Shown: positions 1 to 6,965 of the stretch, one piece after another
Layout of the letters: each line of letters opens with the position of its first letter
How positions within the stretch are numbered: the stretch's first letter is position 1
NCBI GenBank assembly: GCA_945971355.1
Contig: CAMFPD010000038.1
Location: forward strand, 1-14,524
Reading direction: 5' to 3'
Length of the DNA stretch: 14,524 nt
From: an uncultured Lachnobacterium sp.
Lineage (GTDB): Bacteria; Bacillota; Clostridia; Lachnospirales; Lachnospiraceae
Position numbers and translations under genes: made by a program
The notes under the pieces: generated by a model
What the model was told of the DNA's origin: nothing
Database searches by the model: none
What the model saw: only the letters and a program-made list of their open reading frames with translations

Positions 1-1
1 T

Positions 2-658
2 GAGTTAGTTGCAGGAGACGCCTTCCTTGTATATCCTAACACAGAAGTTATATACACCGCTGACGAAAATGACCCTTGGGAATATACATGGGTCGGATTC
101 GCTGGCAGTGATGCTGCAATTATTTTACAAGCTACAGATTTCACAAAAGAATCTCCTGTTATAAAAAACACCCCTGAGGGTGAAAAAATAAAAGGCCAAA
201 TCCTACATATATATGATGCTCGAGGAAATAGCTTCGAACATGCTGTGGAAATGACAGGCCGGCTGTATACTACACTTGCCGTGTTTATGCATCATTCCAG
301 CAAGCAAACTTCACAGAATTCAGCATCAAACTATGTCCAAAAAGGAATCGAATATATATCGTCCAACTACTCTTATCCTATAACTGTTGAAGATATAGCT
401 TCCTATGTGGGATTGAGCCGAAGCCATCTATTCAGATCCTTCGAAGCCGTACTTGGCACATCTCCAAAGGAGTATTTAACAGATTTTAGGATTAAACAGG
501 CTTGTTATCTTTTAGAACATTCCTCACTTTCTGTTACAGCCATTGCCAATTCTATAGGCTTTGACAATGGATTATATTTTTCGAAAACTTTTCACAAAAT
601 AAAGGGTATGTCTCCAAAAGAATATAGGAACGCAAAAAAAGGTACGCACCAAATGTAG
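2..658 (+). CDS. AraC-family transcriptional regulator, 5' end cut by window edge
   Basis: The frame is open from base 2 to a TAG at 656-658, giving 218 residues with no start in view. The first part (ELVAGDAFLVYP, then DPWEYTWVGFAG) resembles the cupin-like sensor domain of AraC regulators that bind sugars or similar small ligands. Residues about 110-212 form the AraC/XylS DNA-binding domain. The first helix-turn-helix is around ITVEDIASYVGLSRSHLFR, and the second is followed by the family signature region IGFDNGLYFSKTFHKIKGMSPKEYR. Family members are usually about 280-290 residues, so roughly 60-70 N-terminal residues are missing. An ATG at 245 could be mistaken for the start, but coding sequence continues upstream of it without a break. 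The ligand and targets cannot be told; they probably lie to the left of the window. The stop codon sits inside the following terminator hairpin. Confidence 0.9.
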   Translation, partial: ELVAGDAFLVYPNTEVIYTADENDPWEYTWVGFAGSDAAIILQATDFTKESPVIKNTPEGEKIKGQILHIYDARGNSFEHAVEMTGRLYTTLAVFMHHSSKQTSQNSASNYVQKGIEYISSNYSYPITVEDIASYVGLSRSHLFRSFEAVLGTSPKEYLTDFRIKQACYLLEHSSLSVTAIANSIGFDNGLYFSKTFHKIKGMSPKEYRNAKKGTHQM

Positions 659-670
659 TGTGTACCTTTT
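634..670. terminator. Bidirectional intrinsic terminator between the AraC gene and rplT
   Basis: Arm 637-649 (AAAAGGTACGCAC) pairs with 658-670 (GTGTGTACCTTTT) over 13 positions, one of them G-T, around an 8-nt loop. The run of A at 634-640 becomes a seven-T tract when read on the minus strand, so the hairpin can end the infC-rpmI-rplT transcript about 40 nt past the rplT stop. Read on the plus strand it ends in TTTT followed by an AT-rich stretch and can end the AraC transcript. The AraC stop codon reaches into the hairpin. Confidence 0.8.
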
Positions 671-707
671 ATATTATAGTTTGCTTTAATCTAAGCTCAC
701 CTAGCAA

Positions 708-1064
708 TTAAGCTAACTTTGTTTTTGCAAGCTCAACTAATTTTGCAAATCCAGCTGCATCTGTAACAGCCATATCAGCTAATACTTTACGGTTAAGGTC
801 AACATTTGCTAACTTTAATCCGTGCATAAACTGGCTATATGAAAGTCCGTTCATACGAGCTGCTGCGTTGATACGTGCAATCCATAACTGACGGAACTGT
901 CTCTTTCTCTCTTTACGTCCAGCATAAGAACTTGTCAAAGCTCTCATAACTGACTGCTTAGCTACTCTGTACTGTTTTGAACGAGCACCTCTGTAACCCT
1001 TTGCTAATTTTAATGTTCTATTATGTCTTTTCTTAGCGCCGATACCGCCTTTAATTCTTGCCAT
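708..1064 (-). CDS. rplT: 50S ribosomal protein L20
   Basis: This is a full-length 118-residue L20, a primary 23S rRNA-binding protein needed early in large-subunit assembly. It is very basic, opens with MARIKGG and contains the conserved core GYRGARSKQYRVAKQSVMRAL and RKRQFRQLWIARINAAAR. The ATG at 1062-1064 follows a strong ribosome binding site (AAGGAGGA, 1073-1080) at normal spacing. It is the last gene of infC-rpmI-rplT, 26 nt after rpmI. In Firmicutes L20 represses this operon by acting on the mRNA leader; here a leader with a terminator lies ahead of infC. Transcription probably ends at the hairpin at 634-670. Confidence 0.98.
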   Translation of the reverse strand: MARIKGGIGAKKRHNRTLKLAKGYRGARSKQYRVAKQSVMRALTSSYAGRKERKRQFRQLWIARINAAARMNGLSYSQFMHGLKLANVDLNRKVLADMAVTDAAGFAKLVELAKTKLA

Positions 1065-1090
1065 TATCTATTTCCTCCTTAAAATAAATC

Positions 1091-1288
1091 TTATAAGTAT
1101 GGTAAAATCTTCTTCATATTCTTAACATTTGTCTGGTCTGTCATAGCAGCCTTTCTAAGATTTCTCTTAGTCTTTGTTGACTTCTTTGTTAAGATATGTC
1201 TCTTATAAGCTTTATTTCTCTTTAACTTTCCTGTTCCTGTAAGTTTGAAACGTTTTGCAGCTGCTCTGCTTGTTTTCATTTTTGGCAT
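1091..1288 (-). CDS. rpmI: 50S ribosomal protein L35
   Basis: This is a 65-residue, strongly basic protein with the L35 pattern: MPKMKTSRAAAKRFKLTGTGKLKR near the start and the conserved end MKKILPYL. L35 is a small protein of the large ribosomal subunit. The ATG (1286-1288) is preceded by a clear AAGGAGGA-type binding site at about 1296-1303. It lies between infC (20 nt upstream) and rplT (26 nt downstream), the standard gene order. Confidence 0.98.
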   Translation of the reverse strand: MPKMKTSRAAAKRFKLTGTGKLKRNKAYKRHILTKKSTKTKRNLRKAAMTDQTNVKNMKKILPYL

Positions 1289-1308
1289 TGTGTATTCCTC
1301 CTTAATTG

Positions 1309-1815
1309 TTATCTCTTTTCTGCCAGCACCATACCGATACTTCTTCCTTCGATCTTAGGCGCTTTTTCCACTACTGCTACATCAGCAAGACTCTCAGCAA
1401 AGTCATCAAGAATGTGCTTGCTAGAATTCATGTGAGCCATCTCACGACCTCTGAAACGAAGTGTGATTTTAACCTTATTTCCTTTTGCAAGGAATTTCTT
1501 TGCAGCATTAACCTTTGTGTTCAAGTCGTTTGCTTCAATGTTTGGAGAGAGACGAATCTCTTTCAGTTCAACAGTTTTCTGTTTCTTTTTGGCATCCTTT
1601 TCCTTACGAGCCTGCTCGTAACGATATTTACCATAATCAATCACCTTACATACAGGTGGTTTTGCATTTGGAGCAATCTTAACAAGATCGAGTCCTGCCT
1701 CATCAGCAATCCTCTGAGCTTCCTTTGAAGAAACAATTCCTAACTGTTCTCCATCTGCACCAACCAATCGAACTTCCTTATCTCTGATCTGTTCATTAAT
1801 CATTAATTCGCTAAT
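1309..1815 (-). CDS. infC: Translation initiation factor IF-3, with probable ATT start
   Basis: IF-3 binds the 30S subunit, prevents joining with 50S and proofreads start codon and initiator tRNA. The protein has the N-domain beginning INEQIRDKEVRLV, the signature PPVCKVIDYGKYRYE, a lysine-rich linker and the C-domain with KVKITLRFRGREMAH. I place the start at ATT (1813-1815). A GGAGGT binding site at 1824-1829 lies 8 nt upstream, which is ideal. The first ATG (1801-1803) is 20 nt from that site, which is too far. A GTG at 1858-1860 extends the frame by 15 codons but lies inside the attenuator stem and upstream of the binding site. From ATT the product is 168 residues. AUU starts are known for infC in E. 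coli and Geobacillus stearothermophilus, where IF-3 discriminates against them and so represses itself. Identity is certain; the start codon is strongly supported but inferred. Confidence 0.95.
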   Translation of the reverse strand: MSELMINEQIRDKEVRLVGADGEQLGIVSSKEAQRIADEAGLDLVKIAPNAKPPVCKVIDYGKYRYEQARKEKDAKKKQKTVELKEIRLSPNIEANDLNTKVNAAKKFLAKGNKVKITLRFRGREMAHMNSSKHILDDFAESLADVAVVEKAPKIEGRSIGMVLAEKR

Positions 1816-1829
1816 GGTTTTGTACCTCC
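1813..1829 (-). promoter_or_regulatory. infC ribosome binding site and ATT start codon
   Basis: On the minus strand the order is GGAGGT (1824-1829), the 8-nt spacer ACAAAACC, then ATT (1813-1815) opening the codons for (I)SELMINEQIRD. The spacing decides the start: no ATG or GTG in frame is correctly placed for this site. This is the classic arrangement for IF-3 self-repression through a poor start codon. Confidence 0.75.
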
Positions 1830-1831
1830 AT

Positions 1832-1863
1832 AAAAAATAGTGGATAGGCAGACTATCCACTAT
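1832..1863 (-). terminator. Leader attenuator terminator upstream of infC
   Basis: On the minus strand ATAGTGGATAG (1863-1853), loop TCTGC (1852-1848) and CTATCCACTAT (1847-1837) form a perfect 11-bp stem. Six T residues (1837-1832) follow at once, then the infC binding site. The hairpin lies downstream of the infC promoter and before the gene, so it is an attenuator rather than the end of the upstream operon, although it would also stop read-through from ppk. Confidence 0.88.
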
Positions 1864-1957
1864 ACAATCTCTAACACAAAAATGCTCGAAATATTAACAC
1901 TAAGTCGCTCATTTGCGCTTAGGTGAGAGTGGATACTCTACTTTGTTTTCTTACAAC
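1832..1957 (-). ncRNA. infC operon mRNA leader, L20-leader-type attenuator
   Basis: The leader begins near 1957 (estimated from the -10 box) and runs to the terminator. It contains a small hairpin AGAGT-ATCC-ACTCT (1939-1926), a second hairpin CTAAGCGC/GCGACTTAG with one bulged A (1922-1900), a single-stranded AT-rich stretch, and the 11-bp terminator. TATCCACT (1935-1928) is exactly complementary over 8 nt to AGTGGATA (1861-1854) in the 5' arm of the terminator, so the two pairings exclude each other. This is what a transcription switch needs. Known Firmicutes L20 leaders act on infC-rpmI-rplT by premature termination when L20 is in excess. I have not matched it to a covariance model. The L20 contact site is not identified. 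Confidence 0.72.
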
Positions 1958-1963
1958 TATTAG

Positions 1964-1992
1964 ACAATAACACATGGTTATTCAGGTGTCAA
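1964..1992 (-). promoter_or_regulatory. Promoter of infC-rpmI-rplT
   Basis: On the minus strand a consensus -35 TTGACA (1992-1987) is followed by a 17-nt spacer and TATTGT (1969-1964) as -10. A TG one base before the -10 box adds an extended -10 element. The strength fits a ribosomal operon. It lies between the ppk stop (2028) and the attenuator leader. Confidence 0.85.
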
Positions 1993-2027
1993 CCTTTTTT
2001 TGTTAATTTCACAATTTTATTTTATAA

Positions 2028-4148
2028 TTACAATGGTTCTGCCGGGACGAAAATTCTTCCCTTCTGACCATCATCACTCTTTGGTATAGCAAGTTCTGCT
2101 TCCTCAACGAAGACTCTCTGTGAATTAATAAGGCTTTTACCTCTCTTGTCAATTCTAACATAATTTCCATCAGATTCCAATACTCTAGCTTTTACATTGT
2201 CTTTCAATTCCACGTCGAGAATATGTATAGCCTTTTCCTTTAAGGAATCCTCAAGTACAGGGAAGATAATCTCTACTCTTCTGTCAAGATTTCTTGGCAT
2301 CCAGTCTGCACTTCCCATATATACATCTTCATTTCCGCCATTTTCAAAATAAAAAATTCTACTATGCTCCAGGAAATTTCCGACAATTGATCTGACAGAA
2401 ATATTCTCACTAACACCAGGAATTCCCACCTTGAGACAACATATACCTCTGACAATTAAATCAATTTTAACACCTGCAGCAGAGGCTTCATATAAGGCTG
2501 CAATTATTCCAGGATCACACAATGAATTCATCTTTGCAATAATCCTGCCCTCTTTTCCAGCCTTCACATGCTTTATCTCTCGCTTTATTAGATACAGAAA
2601 TTTATCTCTAAGCCAATATGGTGCCAAAATAAGCTCATTCCATGACAATGGTTCAGAATAGCCTGACAACATATTAAATACCGCAGTTGCATCCTCGCCT
2701 ATTGATTCCTTGCAGGTAAAAATACCACAGTCTGTGTACAATTTTGCAGTGGAATCATTATAATTTCCTGTACCTAGATGAACATATCTTCTGATTCCAT
2801 CCTCTTCTTTTCTGACAACAAGTGCAATCTTACTATGAGTTTTCAAACCTACAAGTCCATATATTACATGACAGCCTGCCTGTTCAAGCTTCTTTGCCCA
2901 TACAATATTATGTTCCTCATCAAATCTGGCTTTTAACTCAACTAATACAGTTACCTGCTTTCCATTTTCTGCCGCCTGTGCCAGGGAACTAATAATTGGG
3001 GAATTACCACTAACTCGGTACAATGTCTGCTTTATAGCCAACACATCCGGATCCTTTGAAGCCTGTCTGATAAAATCCACAACAGGATCAAAGGTCTGAT
3101 ATGGATGATGCAAAAATATATCGGACTTTCTTATAGCTTCGAAAATATCCTCACCTGGCTCTATTTCAGGAACTTTCTGCGGAACTGGCTGAACATATCT
3201 TAAATGGTCATATCCGTCAATTCCATACAGTTTCATAAGTACAGTCAAATCAATTGGTCCAGGTATTTCAAATACATCGGCATCTGCAACCTTAAACTCG
3301 CTCTTTAAGAATCTAAGAAGCTTTGCGTCTATTCCGGCCTCAACTTCAAGACGTATTACTTCTCCCCACTGGCGCATCTTAAGCTTGTTTTGAATTTCTT
3401 TTAATAAATCAGATGCCTCTTCCTCATCAATAGTCAAATCGGCATTTCGCATAATTCTATATGGGTAAGCACACAATACCTTGTAATTCGAAAATAGCTT
3501 TCCTATATTTCTCTCTATAATCTGTTCAAGTAAAATGAAGTTTTTTGCATTATTCACCGATGGAATCTGAACCAATCTTGGAAGCACTCCCGGTACCTGA
3601 ACAGTTGCAAAAACTGTTTCTTTTTTATTCTGCTTATTCGCAAGAAGAGCCGCTATATTCAGTGTTTTATTTCTTATTAATGGAAAAGGTCTTGAGGCAT
3701 CAACTGCCATAGGTGTCAAAACAGGATAAACACTCTCCATAAAATATCTATCTACAAATTCACCCTGCTCATAACTTAGCATCTCATGAGAATCAATAAC
3801 ATATATCCCCTCATTATTGAGCAAAGGAATTATAGACCTTGTATATGTAGAATACTGTGTATCAACCATATCCCTTGTATCATTATTGATTGCCACAAGC
3901 TGTTCCTGCGCAGTCATTCCTGCAATGTCTTTCTTTTTATAATTTGCATGAACCATATCCTTCAAAGATGCAACTCTTACCATGAAGAACTCATCAAGAT
4001 TTGAAGATACAATGCTTAAAAATTTCACTCTCTCCAGCAACGGTATATTCTTATCCCTTGCTTCTTCAAGAACTCTCTGATCAAACTTTATCCAGCTCAA
4101 TTCTCTATTTTCATAGTACTCTGGGTTTGTAAAATCTATTTTGTCCAT
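2028..4148 (-). CDS. ppk1: Polyphosphate kinase 1
   Basis: PPK1 reversibly moves the terminal phosphate of ATP onto a growing polyphosphate chain and is usually membrane-associated. The 706 residues match the family length. The N-domain opens with YYENRELSWIKFDQRVLEEA and includes the SSNLDEFFMVRVA segment. The phosphorylated histidine is H438 in GLKTHSK and the second catalytic histidine is H595 in FLEHSRIFYF. These are H435 and H592 in E. coli, the same spacing. LDRRVEI near the C-terminus is also conserved. The ATG follows AGGTGG, and this binding site overlaps the TAG stop of the phosphatase gene 11 nt upstream, so translation is probably coupled. It is the last gene of pheA-ppx-ppk. I see no clear terminator between its stop and the infC promoter. 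Confidence 0.97.
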   Translation of the reverse strand: MDKIDFTNPEYYENRELSWIKFDQRVLEEARDKNIPLLERVKFLSIVSSNLDEFFMVRVASLKDMVHANYKKKDIAGMTAQEQLVAINNDTRDMVDTQYSTYTRSIIPLLNNEGIYVIDSHEMLSYEQGEFVDRYFMESVYPVLTPMAVDASRPFPLIRNKTLNIAALLANKQNKKETVFATVQVPGVLPRLVQIPSVNNAKNFILLEQIIERNIGKLFSNYKVLCAYPYRIMRNADLTIDEEEASDLLKEIQNKLKMRQWGEVIRLEVEAGIDAKLLRFLKSEFKVADADVFEIPGPIDLTVLMKLYGIDGYDHLRYVQPVPQKVPEIEPGEDIFEAIRKSDIFLHHPYQTFDPVVDFIRQASKDPDVLAIKQTLYRVSGNSPIISSLAQAAENGKQVTVLVELKARFDEEHNIVWAKKLEQAGCHVIYGLVGLKTHSKIALVVRKEEDGIRRYVHLGTGNYNDSTAKLYTDCGIFTCKESIGEDATAVFNMLSGYSEPLSWNELILAPYWLRDKFLYLIKREIKHVKAGKEGRIIAKMNSLCDPGIIAALYEASAAGVKIDLIVRGICCLKVGIPGVSENISVRSIVGNFLEHSRIFYFENGGNEDVYMGSADWMPRNLDRRVEIIFPVLEDSLKEKAIHILDVELKDNVKARVLESDGNYVRIDKRGKSLINSQRVFVEEAELAIPKSDDGQKGRIFVPAEPL

Positions 4149-4159
4149 ATTACCACCAC

Positions 4160-5698
4160 CTATACATCATATATTTTCTTTTGCTTTAATACAGGTTTTA
4201 TACTAAATACATTTTCAAAATATGCAGTTTTATTTTCAAACAACGCTTTCTCCAAAGAAATATCTTCAAAAGCCTCAAGGGTTATAATCAACTCTCTTCC
4301 TTTGAGCGATGTTTTTACATTTTTGAATTTCTGCTTATGACTCTGGTCAAGAGCATTTGCCACTCTAAGTATTGCAGAAAGCTTAGCCACTTTCAAATAA
4401 CTGTCGTAATCTATCCGATCTGACAAATCTTCGTACAAATCTAATTGTGTAGAATTGTAAAGTATTGTAAGTGCTACTATCTCTCTTTCTAAGTGTGTTA
4501 ATCCAATAATCTCTGAAGCCATTATAATCTCGTACGCACATTGGGCACTGTTAACAAGACTTACAAACTTACCACAGTCATGAAGAATTACTGATACTTC
4601 AAGGAGTAATTTATCTCTCTCTGTTAATCCGTTTTGTTTTCGTATTGTGTCAAAAATTTTCATTGATAATACTTTAAGTGCCTCTATATGAGGAGAATGA
4701 CTGTTATAATGAGCTGACATGTATTTTGCTGCTGAGATAATATCAGCTCTAAAATCATGTGCTGCTTTCACAAAACAATTTCTCTCTGCATAATCAAATG
4801 CAATGCCATCATTGATGTCAACACCTGGAATCCACACCTTCGAAGCATTCAAATTTAGCACTAATGTCTTAAACAACATAAGCGACGGTACCATCAGGGT
4901 ATCTCTTTCATCAGATATATTAAGCTCTCTTATCATATCAGACAAAGATTTCTTCTGTATTTTTTCCAAATATCTGGTGAATTTATCTCCTTTAATCAGA
5001 TTATCAAGCTTATTATCCTTCTCAATTCTGTTTATAAGCTCTAATCCATGGTCGTTCATAAAAATAATATAATCTACACCATTTTCAAAATATAATGCTC
5101 TGAGAACCTCAAATTTCTTATTAAGGTATTCTTCCAGCTGCTTCTGATATGAATTTTCAGACATCCCTGGCTTATACAGAATACTTCTAAGTCTTACCGT
5201 TCCAACCTCCATATGCTGCGTGGTAATTAATTCACCATTTTTAAACAGTGTTATCTGAATACTGGCTCCCCCAATGTCAATTACAGCAGCAGAAGTTTGA
5301 ATCATTTCTTCAAATTCTTTTCTGGCAGCAACCGATTTGTAGCTTATAAATCTATGCTCAGAGTTACTGATTACCTTGATAACGAAGCCTGTTCTAAGCT
5401 GGATTTGGTCAAGCACAAAGGCCTCGTTAGATATATCTCTCATAATAGCAGATGCATATGCTTCATAACTATCTACTTTGTATCCATCCATTATGGTTTT
5501 AAATTCAACCAGAATTTCACAGAGATTATCAACAAGCTCATATCCAATTGAGCCATTTTGATATGCATCCTTACCCAAATCAAGATGAGCCCTCACATAA
5601 TCAATTTCCTTCATTTTATTTTTTTGAGAAATTTCAAATATTTTTAATGATATTTCAAAGCTTCCAATATATACAGATGCAAAAACTGTCACTGCCAT
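4160..5698 (-). CDS. Ppx/GppA-family phosphatase with C-terminal HD domain
   Basis: This 512-residue protein has the two-part layout of long exopolyphosphatase / guanosine pentaphosphatase enzymes: an ASKHA-fold phosphatase (about 1-300) and an HD-like helical domain (about 310-512). Visible family motifs are SNSEHRF (111-117, with E114 at the position of the catalytic Glu of E. coli Ppx), the phosphate-binding loop DIGGAS (141-146), GTVRLR (166-171), and HDCGK (373-377) in the HD domain. The first phosphate loop is odd: it reads VYIGSFE (9-15) where the family normally has Asp at the second position (DxGS), so Y10 replaces it. The enzyme would remove terminal phosphates from polyphosphate or convert pppGpp to ppGpp; the sequence does not tell which. 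It follows pheA by 17 nt and precedes ppk by 11 nt, with a GGGGGA binding site. Placing it beside ppk favours a polyphosphate role. Activity is less certain because of the substitution. Confidence 0.9.
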   Translation of the reverse strand: MAVTVFASVYIGSFEISLKIFEISQKNKMKEIDYVRAHLDLGKDAYQNGSIGYELVDNLCEILVEFKTIMDGYKVDSYEAYASAIMRDISNEAFVLDQIQLRTGFVIKVISNSEHRFISYKSVAARKEFEEMIQTSAAVIDIGGASIQITLFKNGELITTQHMEVGTVRLRSILYKPGMSENSYQKQLEEYLNKKFEVLRALYFENGVDYIIFMNDHGLELINRIEKDNKLDNLIKGDKFTRYLEKIQKKSLSDMIRELNISDERDTLMVPSLMLFKTLVLNLNASKVWIPGVDINDGIAFDYAERNCFVKAAHDFRADIISAAKYMSAHYNSHSPHIEALKVLSMKIFDTIRKQNGLTERDKLLLEVSVILHDCGKFVSLVNSAQCAYEIIMASEIIGLTHLEREIVALTILYNSTQLDLYEDLSDRIDYDSYLKVAKLSAILRVANALDQSHKQKFKNVKTSLKGRELIITLEAFEDISLEKALFENKTAYFENVFSIKPVLKQKKIYDV

Positions 5699-5715
5699 TT
5701 ATATTCCCCCAATAC

Positions 5716-6846
5716 TTAGTATGTACCTAATATTTTAAGAGAAAGTGTTTCCTCCTCTAAGCCTCTAAGTGCATTTAGCACCGCATTATCCTTCAGATTT
5801 CCTTCAAAATCTATAAAGAAACGATATTCCCAGTTTCTATCCTTAATTGGTCTGGACTGAATATTTACCATATTGATTCCATTATATATAAAATGTGAAA
5901 GCATATGATATAACGAGCCACTCTCATGAGGTATTTCGAAGCAGATACTAATCTTGCTTGCTGAACTCTCATATTCCTTCTTTCCTGATACAATAATAAA
6001 ACGAGTCGAATTGTTTTTATTGTTCTGAATTGCATCATCCAAAACACTTAGACCATATATATCAGCTGTTATTCTGCTGGCAATTGCAGCATGAGTTATA
6101 TCATTTTCATCCTTTATGATTTTTGCAGATAATGCTGTATTCTTAACACTGATTTTCTCACAATCTCTATGCTCATCCAGATAATCACTGCACTGCATCA
6201 GTGCTTGTGGATGTGAATATACTTTTTTTATCTTTGAGATATCTGCGCCTGGAAGTCCAAGCAAACAATGATCAATCCTGATTATCTGTTCTCCAATAAT
6301 GTAATTCTCATATTCTACTAACAAATCATAGTTTTCAGACACTATGCCGGCAGATGAATTTTCAATAGGTAAAACAGCGTAATCAGCCTCTCCATTTTTG
6401 ATTGCCTCCATTGCATCCTTCCATGTTTCCACATTATAGCTGTCACAATCCTTACCAAAGAATTTATTCATTGCCTGCTGGCTATAAGCTCCTTCAACAC
6501 CCTGAAATACTATTCTGGCATTAGAAAAATCAAATTCTGAAACCTCATTCATGTAATCACTCTCAACTATTCCATGTTCTGTGAGAAGCTGATACTGTTT
6601 CTTTCTGCTCATTGCCATTATCTGCTCGAACAACTCTCTTATACCATTCTTAGTAAATTCGGATGAAGCAAATCCGGTTAGTGTCTCAAGCTTCTGGTTT
6701 TCTCTCTCCTTATCAAAAACCTTTTTCCCTGTATTGATTTTGTATTCAGCCACACCAGCTGATATTTCCATTCTTTTCTCATATAAATCAACAATCTGTT
6801 TGTCTATTTTATCAATCTCTTCCCTTAAAACCAGTAAATCTTTCAT
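5716..6846 (-). CDS. pheA: Bifunctional chorismate mutase / prephenate dehydratase (P-protein)
   Basis: It converts chorismate to prephenate and then to phenylpyruvate in phenylalanine synthesis. Counting from the ATG at 6844-6846 it has 376 residues. Residues 1-90 are an AroQ chorismate mutase, with R8, R25, K36, D45, R48 and E49 at the spacing of the E. coli active site. Residues about 110-290 are prephenate dehydratase, with IENSSAGIV and the STRF motif (280-283). Residues about 298-372 are an ACT domain for feedback inhibition by phenylalanine; its ESRP motif reads QSRP (330-333) and GALx reads GSLY. The frame continues up to a TTG at 6889-6891, but that codon lies in the promoter spacer, so it cannot be used. 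An ATG at 6856-6858 is a possible alternative start. GGAAGG just upstream is the likely binding site. It is the first gene of pheA-ppx-ppk. Confidence 0.95.
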   Translation of the reverse strand: MKDLLVLREEIDKIDKQIVDLYEKRMEISAGVAEYKINTGKKVFDKERENQKLETLTGFASSEFTKNGIRELFEQIMAMSRKKQYQLLTEHGIVESDYMNEVSEFDFSNARIVFQGVEGAYSQQAMNKFFGKDCDSYNVETWKDAMEAIKNGEADYAVLPIENSSAGIVSENYDLLVEYENYIIGEQIIRIDHCLLGLPGADISKIKKVYSHPQALMQCSDYLDEHRDCEKISVKNTALSAKIIKDENDITHAAIASRITADIYGLSVLDDAIQNNKNNSTRFIIVSGKKEYESSASKISICFEIPHESGSLYHMLSHFIYNGINMVNIQSRPIKDRNWEYRFFIDFEGNLKDNAVLNALRGLEEETLSLKILGTY

Positions 6847-6879
6847 AATAATATCCATGCCCTTCCATTTCCTAAAAAA

Positions 6880-6908
6880 ATAATAAGCCAACCTTGGTTT
6901 AAAGGCAA
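6880..6908 (-). promoter_or_regulatory. Promoter of pheA-ppx-ppk
   Basis: On the minus strand TTGCCT (6908-6903), a 17-nt spacer and TATTAT (6885-6880) match a vegetative promoter at 4/6 and 5/6. Transcription would begin near 6873, leaving a leader of only 15-30 nt. There is no room for a T-box or leader-peptide attenuator, so phenylalanine control is more likely through the ACT domain or a DNA-binding regulator. Confidence 0.7.
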
Positions 6909-6915
6909 GTGTGTC

Positions 6916-6944
6916 TTGAAAGAAAACTAGCCAAAAGTTATAAT
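6916..6944 (+). promoter_or_regulatory. Promoter of the propeller-repeat protein gene
   Basis: TTGAAA (6916-6921), a 17-nt spacer and a perfect TATAAT (6939-6944) precede the gene. Transcription should begin near 6951, giving a very short leader that contains the GGAGG binding site at 6953-6957. The -35 box is only 7 bp from the -35 box of the divergent pheA promoter. Confidence 0.82.
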
Positions 6945-6965
6945 TTTTATATGGAGGAAATTCAT

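Noticed and set aside
1306..1728. A 140-codon plus-strand open frame across infC
   Set aside because: It is antisense to a certain infC gene; the Cys/Phe/Leu-rich translation is what reverse-strand reading of lysine-rich codons gives.
1984..2027. Possible terminator for ppk just after its stop codon
   Set aside because: The stretch is AT-rich with only weak AATT-type pairing and no stable stem; the run of A before the infC promoter is not preceded by a hairpin.
6847..6891. N-terminal extension of PheA from a TTG at 6889-6891
   Set aside because: The TTG lies within the promoter spacer, upstream of the expected transcription start, and the extension does not fit chorismate mutase.
6909..6965. 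N-terminal extension of the propeller protein from a GTG at 6909
   Set aside because: It would place the promoter inside the gene; the ATG at 6966 has an ideal GGAGG site followed by a typical membrane anchor.
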